Positions 9,421 to 18,349 of a DNA stretch of 64,000 nucleotides are shown piece after piece. Source of the DNA: JANNPJ01 sp965200525 (GTDB lineage Bacteria > Actinomycetota > Actinomycetes > Actinomycetales > Kineosporiaceae); contig OZ241368.1 in NCBI GenBank assembly GCA_965200525.1, forward strand, positions 6,014,001 to 6,078,000, given 5' to 3'. Below the pieces are notes generated by a model. It did no database searches, was not told where the DNA came from, and saw nothing but the letters and a program-made list of their open reading frames with translations. The stretch's first letter is position 1. Each line of letters opens with the position of its first letter. A program made the translations under genes and the position numbers.

Positions 9421-9516
9421 GGCTGATCACCCGCCTTCAGGTGGCCGCCGGCCGGGAGGTGGTGGCGGGAGAGGGGCACCCTGCCTGAGTCGGCTGACGG
9501 CGCTCGGCCCTGAAGG

Positions 9517-9546
9517 GCGAAGGCCTGGTGACGTCCGGGCCTTCGC
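9517..9546 (-). terminator. Hairpin between GNAT gene and signalling operon
   Basis: Perfect 9-bp stem GCGAAGGCC/GGCCTTCGC around a 12-nt loop, just past the stop codon of the acetyltransferase gene on the minus strand. There is no T-run, as is common for GC-rich actinobacterial terminators, so termination is inferred from position. Confidence 0.5.
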
Positions 9547-9554
9547 GCCGCGGG

Positions 9555-10064
9555 TCAGCCTTCCGGGTGAAGGTCGTGGGTGAAGACCTTCAGCCGCCCG
9601 AGGCCCTCGATCACCCGGGTCTCCCGCTCCGGCACCCGCACGAAGCCGAGCCGCTGGTAAAGCCGCTGAGCCGTGAGGTTGGCCGGAGCGGTGTCGAGAA
9701 CCAGCGAGCGGACGCCGTCCCACCGCCGGCAGCGCTCGATCGCCGCCGCCATCAGGGCGAAAGCGACTCCCCGGCCCCGGTGCTCGGGCCGGACGGCAAG
9801 AAGTCGGAGCTCGGCCTCGTCGGGCTCGGCGAGCCGGGCGTACTGCGACCCGGCCCGCAGCAGGCTGGCCGTGCCGGTCAGTCGCCCGGAGGCCTCGTCG
9901 ACGGCCACCAGGAGGTCGCCGGCCCGGGCCCGGCCGGCGGCGTCCCGCAGCAGGGCCAGCCGGGCGGCGGTCGGGGCCGGCGGCTCGTCGAAGCCGGCCA
10001 CGGTGAGCTGGGCCACCTCGGGGTACTCGTCGGCCGCGGCCGAGCGAATGCGCAGGTCGGACAT
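9555..10064 (-). CDS. GNAT-family N-acetyltransferase
   Basis: 169 residues from the ATG at 10064, which has GGAGG 8 nt upstream; the frame continues upstream into the TetR gene region and was not used. The acetyl-CoA binding motif A is clear: LLAVRPEHRGRGVAFALM. The C-terminal NLTAQRLYQRLGF motif B is also typical. The enzyme transfers an acetyl group from acetyl-CoA to an amine; the substrate cannot be deduced. It is divergent from a TetR regulator across 120 bp that hold a dyad and direct repeats, so it is a likely target of that regulator. Confidence 0.88.
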   Translation of the reverse strand: MSDLRIRSAAADEYPEVAQLTVAGFDEPPAPTAARLALLRDAAGRARAGDLLVAVDEASGRLTGTASLLRAGSQYARLAEPDEAELRLLAVRPEHRGRGVAFALMAAAIERCRRWDGVRSLVLDTAPANLTAQRLYQRLGFVRVPERETRVIEGLGRLKVFTHDLHPEG

Positions 10065-10137
10065 CGGTGCTGCCTCCAGTCGAGTGGTCCGGCGAGGATA
10101 GGTGGCCCGAGCGGGCCGCCGCGAGCGATATTGCGCC

Positions 10138-10177
10138 GCTGTACCTACTGGGCTGCTGTACCTACTGGTATGTACAG
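10138..10177. promoter_or_regulatory. Probable TetR operator: direct repeat plus dyad
   Basis: A 14-bp sequence GCTGTACCTACTGG occurs at 10138-10151 and again at 10155-10168 (17-bp period). The second copy is half of a dyad CTGTAC-N10-GTACAG (10156-10177). The element ends 8 bp before the TetR start codon and lies between two divergent genes, which fits autorepression and joint control. The repeats are seen; the binding protein is inferred. Confidence 0.6.
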
Positions 10178-10184
10178 TGGTGGC

Positions 10185-10790
10185 ATGACGGCACGGCAAC
10201 GGCTGATCGACAGCACCCGCGAGCTGCTCTGGGAGCGGGGATACGTCGGCACCAGCCCGCGGGCGATCCAGCAGCGGGCCGGGGCCGGGCCGGGCAGCAT
10301 GTACCACCACTTCACCGACAAGGCGGCGTTGGCGCTGGTCGCGATCGAGGCCGCCGCCGATGAGCTCCTGGTGGCGGCGGAGGCGTGCTTGGCCCGGCCC
10401 GGTACTGCGGTAGAGCGGATCTCGGGCTGGTTGCACCGCGAGCGCGAGGTGCTGCGGGGCTGCCCGATCGGCCGGCTGACCCAGGATCCCGAGGTGCTCT
10501 CCGACGACGCGCTGCGGGCCCCGGTGGCGGCCACGTTCGATCGGCTGCAGTCGCGGGTGGCCGAGGTGATCCGGGCCGGCCAGCAGCGCGGGGAGTTCGG
10601 GCCGGGCCGGGCCGGGGTCGATCCGTGCGAGCTGGCCGCCACGATCATCGCCGTCCTGCAGGGCGGCTACGTCCTGGCCCGGGCCGCCGGTTCGGTGCGG
10701 CCGTTCGAGCAGGCCGTGAACGGAGCTCTGGCTCTGCTCGCGACCGCTCAGCTCGCTGACGCCGGCGGCGGTGCCGCGATCCGAGACTGA
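10185..10790 (+). CDS. TetR-family transcriptional regulator
   Basis: 201 residues from ATG 10185. The N-terminal helix-turn-helix is typical: LIDSTRELLWERGYVGTSPRAI, then GAGPGSMYHHFTDKAAL. The C-terminal ligand domain contains CPIGRLTQDPEV and a hydrophobic helix AATIIAVLQGGYVLARA, as in the TetR subgroup that governs small reductases and tautomerases. The operator-like element directly upstream suggests autoregulation. The DUF4865 gene follows 14 bp downstream and is probably co-transcribed; TetR next to DUF4865 is a known recurrent pairing. Confidence 0.9.
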   Translation: MTARQRLIDSTRELLWERGYVGTSPRAIQQRAGAGPGSMYHHFTDKAALALVAIEAAADELLVAAEACLARPGTAVERISGWLHREREVLRGCPIGRLTQDPEVLSDDALRAPVAATFDRLQSRVAEVIRAGQQRGEFGPGRAGVDPCELAATIIAVLQGGYVLARAAGSVRPFEQAVNGALALLATAQLADAGGGAAIRD

Positions 10791-10804
10791 CCGAAAGGCT
10801 TCTG

Positions 10805-11365
10805 ATGCAGGCCATGCAGTACGAGATCACCCTGCCCGCGGACTACGACATGGGCGTCATCCGGCGCCGGGTCGAGGCTCGCGGGGCCGGTACGGACCAC
10901 TTCGAGGGCCTGGCGATCAAGGCCTACGGGATCCGGGAGAAAGGGGTGAACGGCTCGACCGTGAACCAGTACGCGCCGTTCTACCTCTGGAACACGGTGG
11001 CCGGTCTGGGGCGGTTCGTCTTTGGTCCCGGATTCGCCCACATCAGAGCTGATTTCGGCCGCCCGGCGGTGCGCCAATGGACCGGGCTGGCGTTCGGCGC
11101 GGGGCCGGACCACCAGCTGGTGCCCCGGTCCGCCGCCCGGCTGACCACGTCGATCCCGCCCGAATCCTTCGACCGGACGATCGAGGACGCTCACCGTGAG
11201 GCCGACGCGGCGTCGTCCGTTCCCGGAATGCACTCGGTGGCCCTGCTGATCGACACCGTGACCTGGGAGCTGGTCCGCTACACGCTCTGGAGCCGGGAGG
11301 CGCCGGAGGGTTCCGGAGATCGCTACGAGGTGCTGCACGTTTCCCGGCCGGAACCGGTGAAGTAG
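10805..11365 (+). CDS. DUF4865 family protein
   Basis: 186 residues, ATG preceded by GAAAGG. The protein matches DUF4865 by its opening MQYEITLPADYDM, the arginine-rich VIRRRVEARG, LAIKAYGIREKGVNG and NQYAPFYLWNT. The fold is probably a monooxygenase-like ferredoxin barrel, but function is not established. It is soluble with no signal peptide. It sits in an operon with a TetR regulator, so it is probably induced by a small molecule. Confidence 0.75.
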   Translation: MQAMQYEITLPADYDMGVIRRRVEARGAGTDHFEGLAIKAYGIREKGVNGSTVNQYAPFYLWNTVAGLGRFVFGPGFAHIRADFGRPAVRQWTGLAFGAGPDHQLVPRSAARLTTSIPPESFDRTIEDAHREADAASSVPGMHSVALLIDTVTWELVRYTLWSREAPEGSGDRYEVLHVSRPEPVK

Positions 11366-11414
11366 TTCGCGATCATCGCTTCAGCGCGAATCTCGGCCCC
11401 CCGATATTGCCAGG

Positions 11415-12665
11415 GTGACGATTCCGCACGTGGTTGACCACGACCAGCGGCAGGCGATCGCGGCCCTGCCGGGGGTCCACTCGGTCTATCAGCCGATCGT
11501 GGATCTGAGCAGCGGCGATGTGGTGGCGTTCGAGGCCCTGGCCCGGGGACCGCGGGGGAGCGACCTGGAGAGCCCGGCGGCCCTGTTCGCGTTCGCCCGG
11601 CAGCACGGCGACGAGGCCGAGCTGGACTTCCGCTGTCAGGCGGCGGCCATGGGCGGAGCGATCGAGCGCCGGATGCCGGCCTCGGTGCCCCTGTTCGTGA
11701 ACGCCGAGCCGCGCTGGCTGGGCAAGCCCTGGCCGCACCATCTGGCCCACATCCTGGACCAGGCCCGGCACCGGTTGCAGGTCGTCATCGAGATCACCGA
11801 ACGAGCCCTGGTCGACGACCCGGCTGGGCTGCTCGGAGCGGTCCGCCAGATCCGCGAGGCCGGCTGGGGGGTCGCCCTGGACGACGTCGGCGCCGACCCG
11901 GCGTCCCTGGCCCTGATGCCCTTCATCGAGCCCGACGTGATCAAGCTCGACCTGCGGCTGATCCAGGAGCACACCACGGCCGAGATCGCCGCCATCGTCA
12001 ACGCCGTCACCGCGCAGGCCGAGCGGTCCGGGGCGATCGTGCTGGCCGAGGGGATCGAGACCGAGGAGCATAAGGCCCGGGCCATGGCTATGGGCGCAAC
12101 CCTGGGGCAGGGCTGGCTGCTCGGTCACCCCGAGCCGCTGCCCGGGGACCTGCACGCGCCCACTCATCACCTCTCGTTCACCCGGTCCCAGTACGACTCG
12201 CTGGCCACGCCGTTCGAGATGATCCAGGCCGTGCGCCCGACCCGGGCGACGACCAAGGGCCTGTTGCTGCCGATGAGCCGGCACTTGGAGGAGCACGCCT
12301 TCCGGACCAGCGAGGCGCCGATCCTGCTGTCGACGTTCGAGGACGCCCGGCACTTCACCGCCGCGACGGCGTCCCGCTACGAGCAACTGGCCGACCGGTG
12401 CGTGTTCGTCGGCGTGATGGGCGCGGGGATGGCGATGACGACGGTGCCCGGGGTGCGCGGTGCCGACCTGATCGAGCAGGATCGGCTGGCCGGCGAGTGG
12501 GTGGTATGCGTGGTCGGGCCGCACTTCAGCGGAGCGCTGATCGCGAAGGACCGGGGTGACTCCGGACCCGACCGCGAGCGGCGGTTCGACTTCGTGATCA
12601 CCTATGACCGCGATCTCGTCCTGGACGCCGCCCGCAGCCTGCTCTCCCGCGTCGCCAACGACTGA
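11415..12665 (+). CDS. EAL domain protein with C-terminal DICT sensory domain
   Basis: 416 residues, GTG start. Residues about 20-250 form an EAL phosphodiesterase domain: YQPIVDL, FEALARG, FVNAEP, EITER, LDDVGAD, IKLDLR and AEGIET. Loop 6 is changed (DDVGAD where active enzymes have DDFGTG), so activity may be reduced, though the Asp pair, Glu and Lys remain. The region from about 255 to 415 resembles the DICT domain, a sensory module found with GGDEF/EAL and two-component proteins. No membrane segment. It stands alone, 49 bp after the DUF4865 gene. It may degrade or simply bind c-di-GMP. Confidence 0.85.
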   Translation: MTIPHVVDHDQRQAIAALPGVHSVYQPIVDLSSGDVVAFEALARGPRGSDLESPAALFAFARQHGDEAELDFRCQAAAMGGAIERRMPASVPLFVNAEPRWLGKPWPHHLAHILDQARHRLQVVIEITERALVDDPAGLLGAVRQIREAGWGVALDDVGADPASLALMPFIEPDVIKLDLRLIQEHTTAEIAAIVNAVTAQAERSGAIVLAEGIETEEHKARAMAMGATLGQGWLLGHPEPLPGDLHAPTHHLSFTRSQYDSLATPFEMIQAVRPTRATTKGLLLPMSRHLEEHAFRTSEAPILLSTFEDARHFTAATASRYEQLADRCVFVGVMGAGMAMTTVPGVRGADLIEQDRLAGEWVVCVVGPHFSGALIAKDRGDSGPDRERRFDFVITYDRDLVLDAARSLLSRVAND

Positions 12666-12745
12666 TCCGGTCGGCCCTCAGCCGCCGTCCCGAACGGGTC
12701 CGTCTCGAATGTCGAGGCCCCCGGTCTCGTGCCACGGTGGCGGTC

Positions 12746-13756
12746 ATGAGTTCCAAGCCTGATCAGCCGGACACCGAGCCGCCCGGCGAGAACCCGTCCG
12801 AGTCACCGGCCCAGTTGCCGAAACGGTCCTGGTACAAGGTGCTCCGGGGATCGGTGAAGGAATTCTCTGACGACCAGCTGACCGACACGGCGGCGGCCCT
12901 GACCTACTACTCGGTGCAGGCGATCTTTCCCGCTGCGGTCGTGCTGCTGTCGCTGATCGGTTTCGCCGGGCCCGACACCACCCAGAAGCTGCTGGACAAC
13001 CTGAACCCGATCATCCCTGGGTCGGCCCACGATCAGTTGCAGTCCTTGATCAAGAGCCTTCAGGACAACCAGAAGTCGGCCGGCATCGCCCTCATTCTCG
13101 GCCTGGCCACCGGCATCTGGTCGGCCTCGGGGTACATCGCGGCGTTCATGCGGGCCTCGAACCGGGTCTTCGACGTCCCCGAGGGGCGGCCGATCTGGAA
13201 GACCGTACCGATCCGGCTGGCCACCACCGTGGTGCTGCTGATCCTGATGTTCGCGGCCGTGCTGATCGTCGTCTTCACCGGCCCGGTGGCCCAGCAGGCC
13301 GGCGACCTGCTCGGGCTGGGCGACGCCGCGATCACGGTCTGGGGCATCGCCAAGTGGCCGGTGCTGCTGCTGATCCTCATGGTGATGGTGGCGATTCTCT
13401 ACTGGGCCGCCCCGAACGCCCGGCAGGGCTTCAAGTGGATCACCCCCGGAGGCGTTCTCGGGGTGCTGCTCTGGCTGATCGCCTCCGGCCTGTTCGCGAT
13501 TTACGTGGCCAACTTCTCCAGTTACAGCAAGACCTACGGCACGATGGCCGGGATCATCATTTTCCTGGTCTGGATCTGGATCTCCAACCTGGCCATCTTG
13601 CTCGGAGCCGAGTTCAACGCCGAGCTCGAACGCGCCCGGGCCGAGGCCGACGGGCTCCCGGAAGGCTCCGAGCCCTACGTCGAACTGCGCGACACCCGCA
13701 AGCTGGACGACGACGAGAAGGCTGACGTGGCCCGATCCCGGCGTCACGAAGCCTGA
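12746..13756 (+). CDS. YihY/BrkB-family inner membrane protein
   Basis: 336 residues from ATG 12746 (GGTGG upstream); an in-frame GTG lies 9 nt earlier. After a hydrophilic Pro/Glu-rich N-terminus there are six hydrophobic segments (about 45-290). Family marks are DTAAALTYYSVQAIFPAAVV, GLATGIWSASGYIAAFMRASNRVFDV, and the end segment GTMAGIIIFLVWIWISNLAILLGAEFNAELE. The C-terminal tail is charged. The family was once annotated as ribonuclease BN, but is a transporter-like membrane protein of unknown substrate. No operon partner is evident. Confidence 0.92.
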   Translation: MSSKPDQPDTEPPGENPSESPAQLPKRSWYKVLRGSVKEFSDDQLTDTAAALTYYSVQAIFPAAVVLLSLIGFAGPDTTQKLLDNLNPIIPGSAHDQLQSLIKSLQDNQKSAGIALILGLATGIWSASGYIAAFMRASNRVFDVPEGRPIWKTVPIRLATTVVLLILMFAAVLIVVFTGPVAQQAGDLLGLGDAAITVWGIAKWPVLLLILMVMVAILYWAAPNARQGFKWITPGGVLGVLLWLIASGLFAIYVANFSSYSKTYGTMAGIIIFLVWIWISNLAILLGAEFNAELERARAEADGLPEGSEPYVELRDTRKLDDDEKADVARSRRHEA

Positions 13757-13868
13757 CCGGTCAGCTCTGCTCCGAGGCTCGGGTGCAGCCTCTTGCTCGG
13801 CCTATGCCGCCTCGACGTCTACCCGTGGTTGACCTGGCCAAACGCTTGTCTTCGCCAATCGAATGCCA

Positions 13869-14031
13869 GAACGGTGGGTTGGCGTCGACCAGGTCCGCCT
13901 CCCGGGTCCGGTGATTCGAACGGTGGGTTGGCGTTGATCAGGTCCGCCTCCCGGGTCCGGTGATTCGAACGGTGGGTTGGGGTCGATCAGGTTCACCTCC
14001 CGGGTCCGGTGATCAGAAGGGTGGTTCGCCT
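13869..14031. repeat. 49-bp tandem repeat, three copies plus a degenerate fourth
   Basis: Copies start at 13869, 13918 and 13967 with an exact 49-bp period, each opening GAACGGTGGGTTGG and holding CTCCCGGGTCCGGTGATTC. A diverged fourth register at 14016 (GAAGGGTGGTTCG) coincides with the last codons of the HNH reading frame. The array therefore looks like duplication of the 3' end of that gene. It fills the gap between the YihY gene and the HNH frame (13757-14012); nothing else is seen there. Confidence 0.85.
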
Positions 14032-16519
14032 CGGTCCGGTGCCGCGTCACTGGTCCTGATCGTCGCTGCCGGTGCGGCTTCCTCGGCGCTCGGATTCTTG
14101 GTCACTTGGTCGTCGTCGTTGGTTCGGCCGATGGTGGGTTGGTGGCTGAGGTAGACGTGTCCGGTCGGGCTGGTGATGACCACGGTGCCCGGCGGGTGGT
14201 TGGGGTCGTCGGACAGCCGGTGGTTCCAGCGGCCTTCGTGCTTGAGGCGGTGGTGTCGCCGGCAGGCGCTGCAGAGGTTGTCCTCGCTGGTGGTTCCGGC
14301 CGGGTAAGGGATGAGGTGGTCCTGGTCGCAGCGGGCGGCCGGGCGGGGGCAGTTCGGGGTCCGGCAGGTGACGTCGCGGGCCCGGACGTGGTCCTTCAAC
14401 CCGGCCGGCGGCGTGTAGACCGTTCGTCCGTAGTCGAGCAGTTGTCCGTGGACGGGTCGGTGACCAGCCGCCGCCAGGTGCTTCCTTCGGCGAAGGCCAG
14501 TGCCCGGGCCAGGGCGGGAGTGATCGGCCCGTGCCCTTCCAGCACGCCAGGGTCTTCGCTGAGTTCGAGGAGCGTTTCGAGGTTGACGGTGATGTTCACG
14601 TGGGCGGCCACCGCTGAGCGGGACGGGCGTCGGTCGCGGGCTCGCCGGCCGGTCGAGGCGGTTCGGTGATTCTTCTTGCGGCTGGTCCTGGGGTTGCGCC
14701 TGGACCGTGTAGCTCTTCTTCTGTTCCTGTCCTTGGCGTGCTCGCCGTCGCGACGCCCGCCGTCGCGACGCCCGCCGTCGCGACGCTCGCCGCCGCGACG
14801 CTCGGTGTTGGCCTGGTCGGCGTCGTGGTTGTGGTCGGCCAGGTCGGCGTCGGCCAGGTCGGCGTTCTGGTGGTCTGCGTCGTGCTGCTCGGTGTCGGTG
14901 TGGTCAGGGTCGTGCTGGTCGTGCACGTCCTGGTGGGTGGTGCAGTCGCAGGTGTCGGGTCCGGCGGGGGCGTCAGGGTCGTAGGGGACGTCACCAGTAG
15001 CGGGGTCGATCTCAGGGATCAGGATCACCTGGCCGCCCTGGTCTCCGTGGTCGCCCTGGTCTCCAAGGTCGGCCTGGTCTCCGTGGTCGACGGGGTCGAC
15101 GAGGTCGGCCAGATTGCCGTGGCCACCGAAGTCGGTTGGGTCTGTCGTGTCGTCGTCGTTGCTGGTGTTGCCGTCTTGGTCACTGGTGCCGGTGCCGGTG
15201 CCGGTGCCCGTGCTGGTGCTGGTGCTGGTGGTCGGGTTGGTGCGGTAGCTGGGGTTGGAGGTCTTCTTCAGCCGCGGACCCGCGCTGGCACGTGCGGGGG
15301 TGCCTGTTGCCGGGGTGCTGGTCGCGGAGGTGCGGGTGCTGGTTGCGGTTGTGGGGTTGTGTTTCTTCGGGCTGGGTTTCCCGCCGGAGCGGCCGGGCTG
15401 GTCTGACTGCTGGTCGGGGTGGTGGCCGGTGGTGATGAGGTGGACGAGGGTGTCGATACGGAGTTGGTCGAGGGTGCGGGGGTCGCCTTGGGAGCGGAGC
15501 AGCCGGGCGTAGGCGTGCAGGACGGCGTAGACGGCGGCTCCTTCGGCGGCGGTGAGGCGGGCGAACAGTTCGCCGGTGCCGTCGATCGGGTTGGCCCGGT
15601 AGGACAGGTAACGGTCTCGGGTCTTGTCCTGGCGGCAGCGTTCGGCGAAGTCGGGGTCCAGGCGGATGATCGCGTTGGTCAGGGAGGTGCCCAGGCCTTG
15701 GGTGCTCTGGCGGACCGCGCGAGGCAGGATCTGCTCTTCCAGCCGGCCCGCGATCGCCTTGGCCGCTTCTTCGGCCGCGGCCGGGGAGCACCCGGCTTTG
15801 AGTGCGGTCCGGTAGTGCTCCTCGGCCAGTGGGCCGGCGTGCTTGGCGATGACCTCGACCCGGGCCATGTCCAGCTGCCCCACCCGCAGGGCCGCCCAGG
15901 TGCCGGGCAGGCGCTGGACCACGGTGAGGGCGGTGGACACCAACCGGGCGGCCCGGCTGTCGGGCAGGTTCAGACGAGCCGCGATCTCGGTCAGATCAGT
16001 ACAGTCCAACGGCCGCGGCAAACGTCTCGCCTGCCCTGCCGGCCCGAGACCGCGTTGGCGCGGTGGCAACGGGATCATGCACGGCATCGAATGCAGATAC
16101 GCGATGTCCACCAGCCGGTTCGCTTCCGCCTCACCGATCCGCACCGTATTGACCGCGACCTGCTCCACCACATCGAAACTGCTCAGACCGGACAAGCCCC
16201 GGCGATACTCCAGCAACGGCGACAGCGTTTCAGCAGCTCCGGCAACGTCGGTTGTTCCCGCAGCTTCGGCAGGTTCAACCTGTTCGGCAGCATCGGCAGC
16301 ATCGGCAGCATCGGCAGGTGCGGCAGGTGCGGCAGGTGCGGCAGGTGCGGCAGGTGCGGCAGGTGCGGCAGGTGCGACAGATGCGGCAGGTGCGACAGGT
16401 GCGACAGGCTCGGCCGGTTCGACTGGATCGGCGGGATCGGCAGCTGTCGCCATGAAGGTATCCGCAGCGGTGGCAGGGCATTCGATGCTGATGGGCACTG
16501 GTGGAGTCTCGGTAGACAT
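14013..16519 (-). pseudogene. DUF222/HNH endonuclease-like gene split by a -1 frameshift
   Basis: The DUF222 part runs from ATG 16519 to a stop at 14396; the HNH part lies in another frame to 14013. Near 14445 the frame should continue as GQLLDYGRT...AGLKDHVRARD, and inserting one base restores an 835-codon protein. The HNH motif is intact: CRTPNCPRPAARCDQDHLIPY and LCSACRRHHRLKH. DUF222 marks include LLEYRRGLSGLSS, LPGTWAALRVGQLDMARVEVIAKHAG and YRANPIDGTGELFARL. Between them lies an unusually long low-complexity insert (Thr/Ser-Gly repeats near 15180-15240, Asp/His-rich near 14820-15110, RRDG repeats near 14745-14805). Family members are usually 400-550 residues. They are homing-endonuclease-like, often multicopy in actinobacteria. 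Decay or sequencing error are both possible. Confidence 0.85.
16292..16409. repeat. 9-bp tandem repeats coding for an Ala/Pro-rich stretch
   Basis: The unit GCGGCAGGT recurs seven or more times exactly, flanked by variants (GCATCGGCA, GCGACAGGT). On the minus strand it encodes runs of Ala-Pro-Ala and Ala-Asp in the N-terminus of the DUF222 protein. The number of units is likely to vary between strains because of slippage. Confidence 0.85.
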
Positions 16520-16757
16520 GTGTTCGATTCTAGTTGCGTATGAAGAACCTCTCAAGAGGCTTGCCCGGCCTGTGGATAACTCAAATTGGCTCGTGCGTAA
16601 TACGTTTCAATGCCGCTTGGCATTCTCGGCGATCGTCGAAGTAGCCGTTCTCGGACCGTCCCGTCGTCAGATCGGTCCAATTTCCGGCGTACGCCTCTGC
16701 CGGGGCGATCCGGTTGTGGGCAGGGTCATCCCAGGTGGGGCCCGGGAGGGGACTACC

Positions 16758-16853
16758 GTGAATGGCGTGGCCAGGAAGGGGTGCAGGCGATCGACGCAGG
16801 CAGGTTCGGCGACGTCGCTCTACCGGCTACGCCGGCCTGCGGCCTGGACGTGA
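16758..16853 (+). CDS. Possible 31-residue leader peptide upstream of the MFS gene
   Basis: GTG at 16758 has GGGAGG 8 nt upstream, the best ribosome site in this intergenic region. The frame encodes 31 residues, basic and rich in Arg (RKGCRRSTQ, LYRLRRPAA), and stops with TGA at 16851, overlapping the GTG chosen for the MFS gene (GTGA). Translation of the leader could therefore control translation of the transporter. No homologue is recognised, and the evidence is only the site and the overlap. Confidence 0.35.
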   Translation: MNGVARKGCRRSTQAGSATSLYRLRRPAAWT

Positions 16854-18337
16854 CGGCGGCCGAGTCGACCCCAGACCCGGTCGAGCCGGCCGGACCGGCC
16901 GGACCACCCGACACGGCCGCATCGGCTGAACTGGCCGGACCTCCTGAACCCGGCGGGCTGCCCCGGGGTCTGGCCCTGCTGGTGGCGGCCGCGTTCTTCA
17001 TGGAGAACCTGGACGGCACCATCATCTCCACCGCCGCCCCCCGGATGGCCGGCTCGTTCGGCGTCGCACCGGTCCAGCTGAACATCGCCATCACCGCCTT
17101 CCTGCTCACCCTGGCCGTACTGGTTCCGGGCAGCGGCTGGCTGGCCGACCGGTTCGGTTCCCGGCGGGTCTTCGTCGCCGCGATCGCCGTTTTCACCCTC
17201 GCCTCGGCCGGCTGCGCCCTCAGTCAAGACCTGACCCAGCTCACCGCGATGCGTGTGCTGCAGGGTGCCGGTGGCGCGATGATGGTGCCGGTGGGCCGCC
17301 TCGTGGTGCTCCGGGTGACCGCGAAACACGATGTGATCCGGGCCATCTCGTACCTGACCTGGCCCGGTCTGGTCGCACCGGTGCTGGCCCCGGCGATCGG
17401 TGGCGCGATCGTCACCTACGCTTCCTGGCGGTGGATCTTCTTGATCAACGTGCCGCTCGGCGTCGTCGCCCTGCTCTTCGCCCGGCGCATGGTGCCGGAC
17501 GTGCGAGCGGCCCGGATACCGCTGGACCGGGTCGGCTTCCTCGGCGCCGCCGGCGCGATCGCGGCTCTGGTGGTGGCCATGGAGCGGGTCGGGACCGGGG
17601 CGGTCGACTGGTACCCGGTGCTGGCCGGACTGGCCCTGTCCGGGCTGCTCCTGGCCGGTACGGTCCGGCATCTGCTGCGAACCGGCGACAACCGGACACC
17701 ACCGCTGCTCAACCTGCGCATCCTGCGGCTGCCGACCTTTCGGGTGATGGCCAGCGGTGGCTCGATCGGCCGCCTCGTGGTCAGCGCCGTGCCGTTCCTG
17801 GCCACGCTGACCTTCCAGGTCGGCTTCGGCTGGAGCCCGCTGCGCTCCGGCGTCCTGGTGATCAGCCTGTTCGTCGGCAACCTGCTGATCAAGCCGGCCA
17901 CCACCCCGTTGCTGCACCGGTTCGGCTTCCAGCGGGTGCTGCTGGTCAGCACGATCGGCGTGATTCTCAGCCTACTGTTGTGCGCCCTGGTCGAGCCGGC
18001 CACTCCGGTGTCGGTCATCGCCGGCATCCTGATGATCCACGGGGTGTTCCGGTCGAGCTCGTTCGCGGCGTACAACAGCATCGCCTTCGCCGAGGTGAGC
18101 GACAGCCGGCTGAACGACGCCAATACCCTGGCCACCACGCTCCAGCAGCTCTCGGCCGGGCTGGGAGTGGCGGTCGCGGCCCTCGTGCTGAGGGCGGCCC
18201 ACGAGATCGGCCCGGGGGGAGCGGCGGACTATCGGTGGGCCTTCGGTCTGCTCGCCGTGATCATGCTGCCGGCCTTGGTCGAGGCGGTGCGGCTGCCGCG
18301 GACGGCGGGCGATCAGATCACCGGCTCCCGGGAGTGA
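16850..18337 (+). CDS. MFS multidrug-type exporter (DHA2 family)
   Basis: 495 residues from GTG 16850; the frame is open to 16610 with other GTGs (for example 16781), so the start is uncertain. About 40 Pro/Ala-rich residues precede 14 predicted membrane segments, as expected for DHA2 drug:proton antiporters. Motifs: MENLDGTIISTAAPRM in segment 1, motif A as GWLADRFGSRR, the RVLQGAGGAMMVP segment, motif C region LAPAIGGAIV, and ASWRWIFLINVPLG. It should export a hydrophobic or cationic compound using the proton gradient. No regulator lies next to it; a possible leader peptide overlaps its start. The substrate is not predictable. Confidence 0.9.
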   Translation: MTAAESTPDPVEPAGPAGPPDTAASAELAGPPEPGGLPRGLALLVAAAFFMENLDGTIISTAAPRMAGSFGVAPVQLNIAITAFLLTLAVLVPGSGWLADRFGSRRVFVAAIAVFTLASAGCALSQDLTQLTAMRVLQGAGGAMMVPVGRLVVLRVTAKHDVIRAISYLTWPGLVAPVLAPAIGGAIVTYASWRWIFLINVPLGVVALLFARRMVPDVRAARIPLDRVGFLGAAGAIAALVVAMERVGTGAVDWYPVLAGLALSGLLLAGTVRHLLRTGDNRTPPLLNLRILRLPTFRVMASGGSIGRLVVSAVPFLATLTFQVGFGWSPLRSGVLVISLFVGNLLIKPATTPLLHRFGFQRVLLVSTIGVILSLLLCALVEPATPVSVIAGILMIHGVFRSSSFAAYNSIAFAEVSDSRLNDANTLATTLQQLSAGLGVAVAALVLRAAHEIGPGGAADYRWAFGLLAVIMLPALVEAVRLPRTAGDQITGSRE

Positions 18338-18349
18338 AACGAGGTCGGC

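Noticed and set aside
13869..14031. CRISPR array
   Set aside because: The 49-bp units are contiguous with no unique spacers and no cas genes; a plain tandem duplication.
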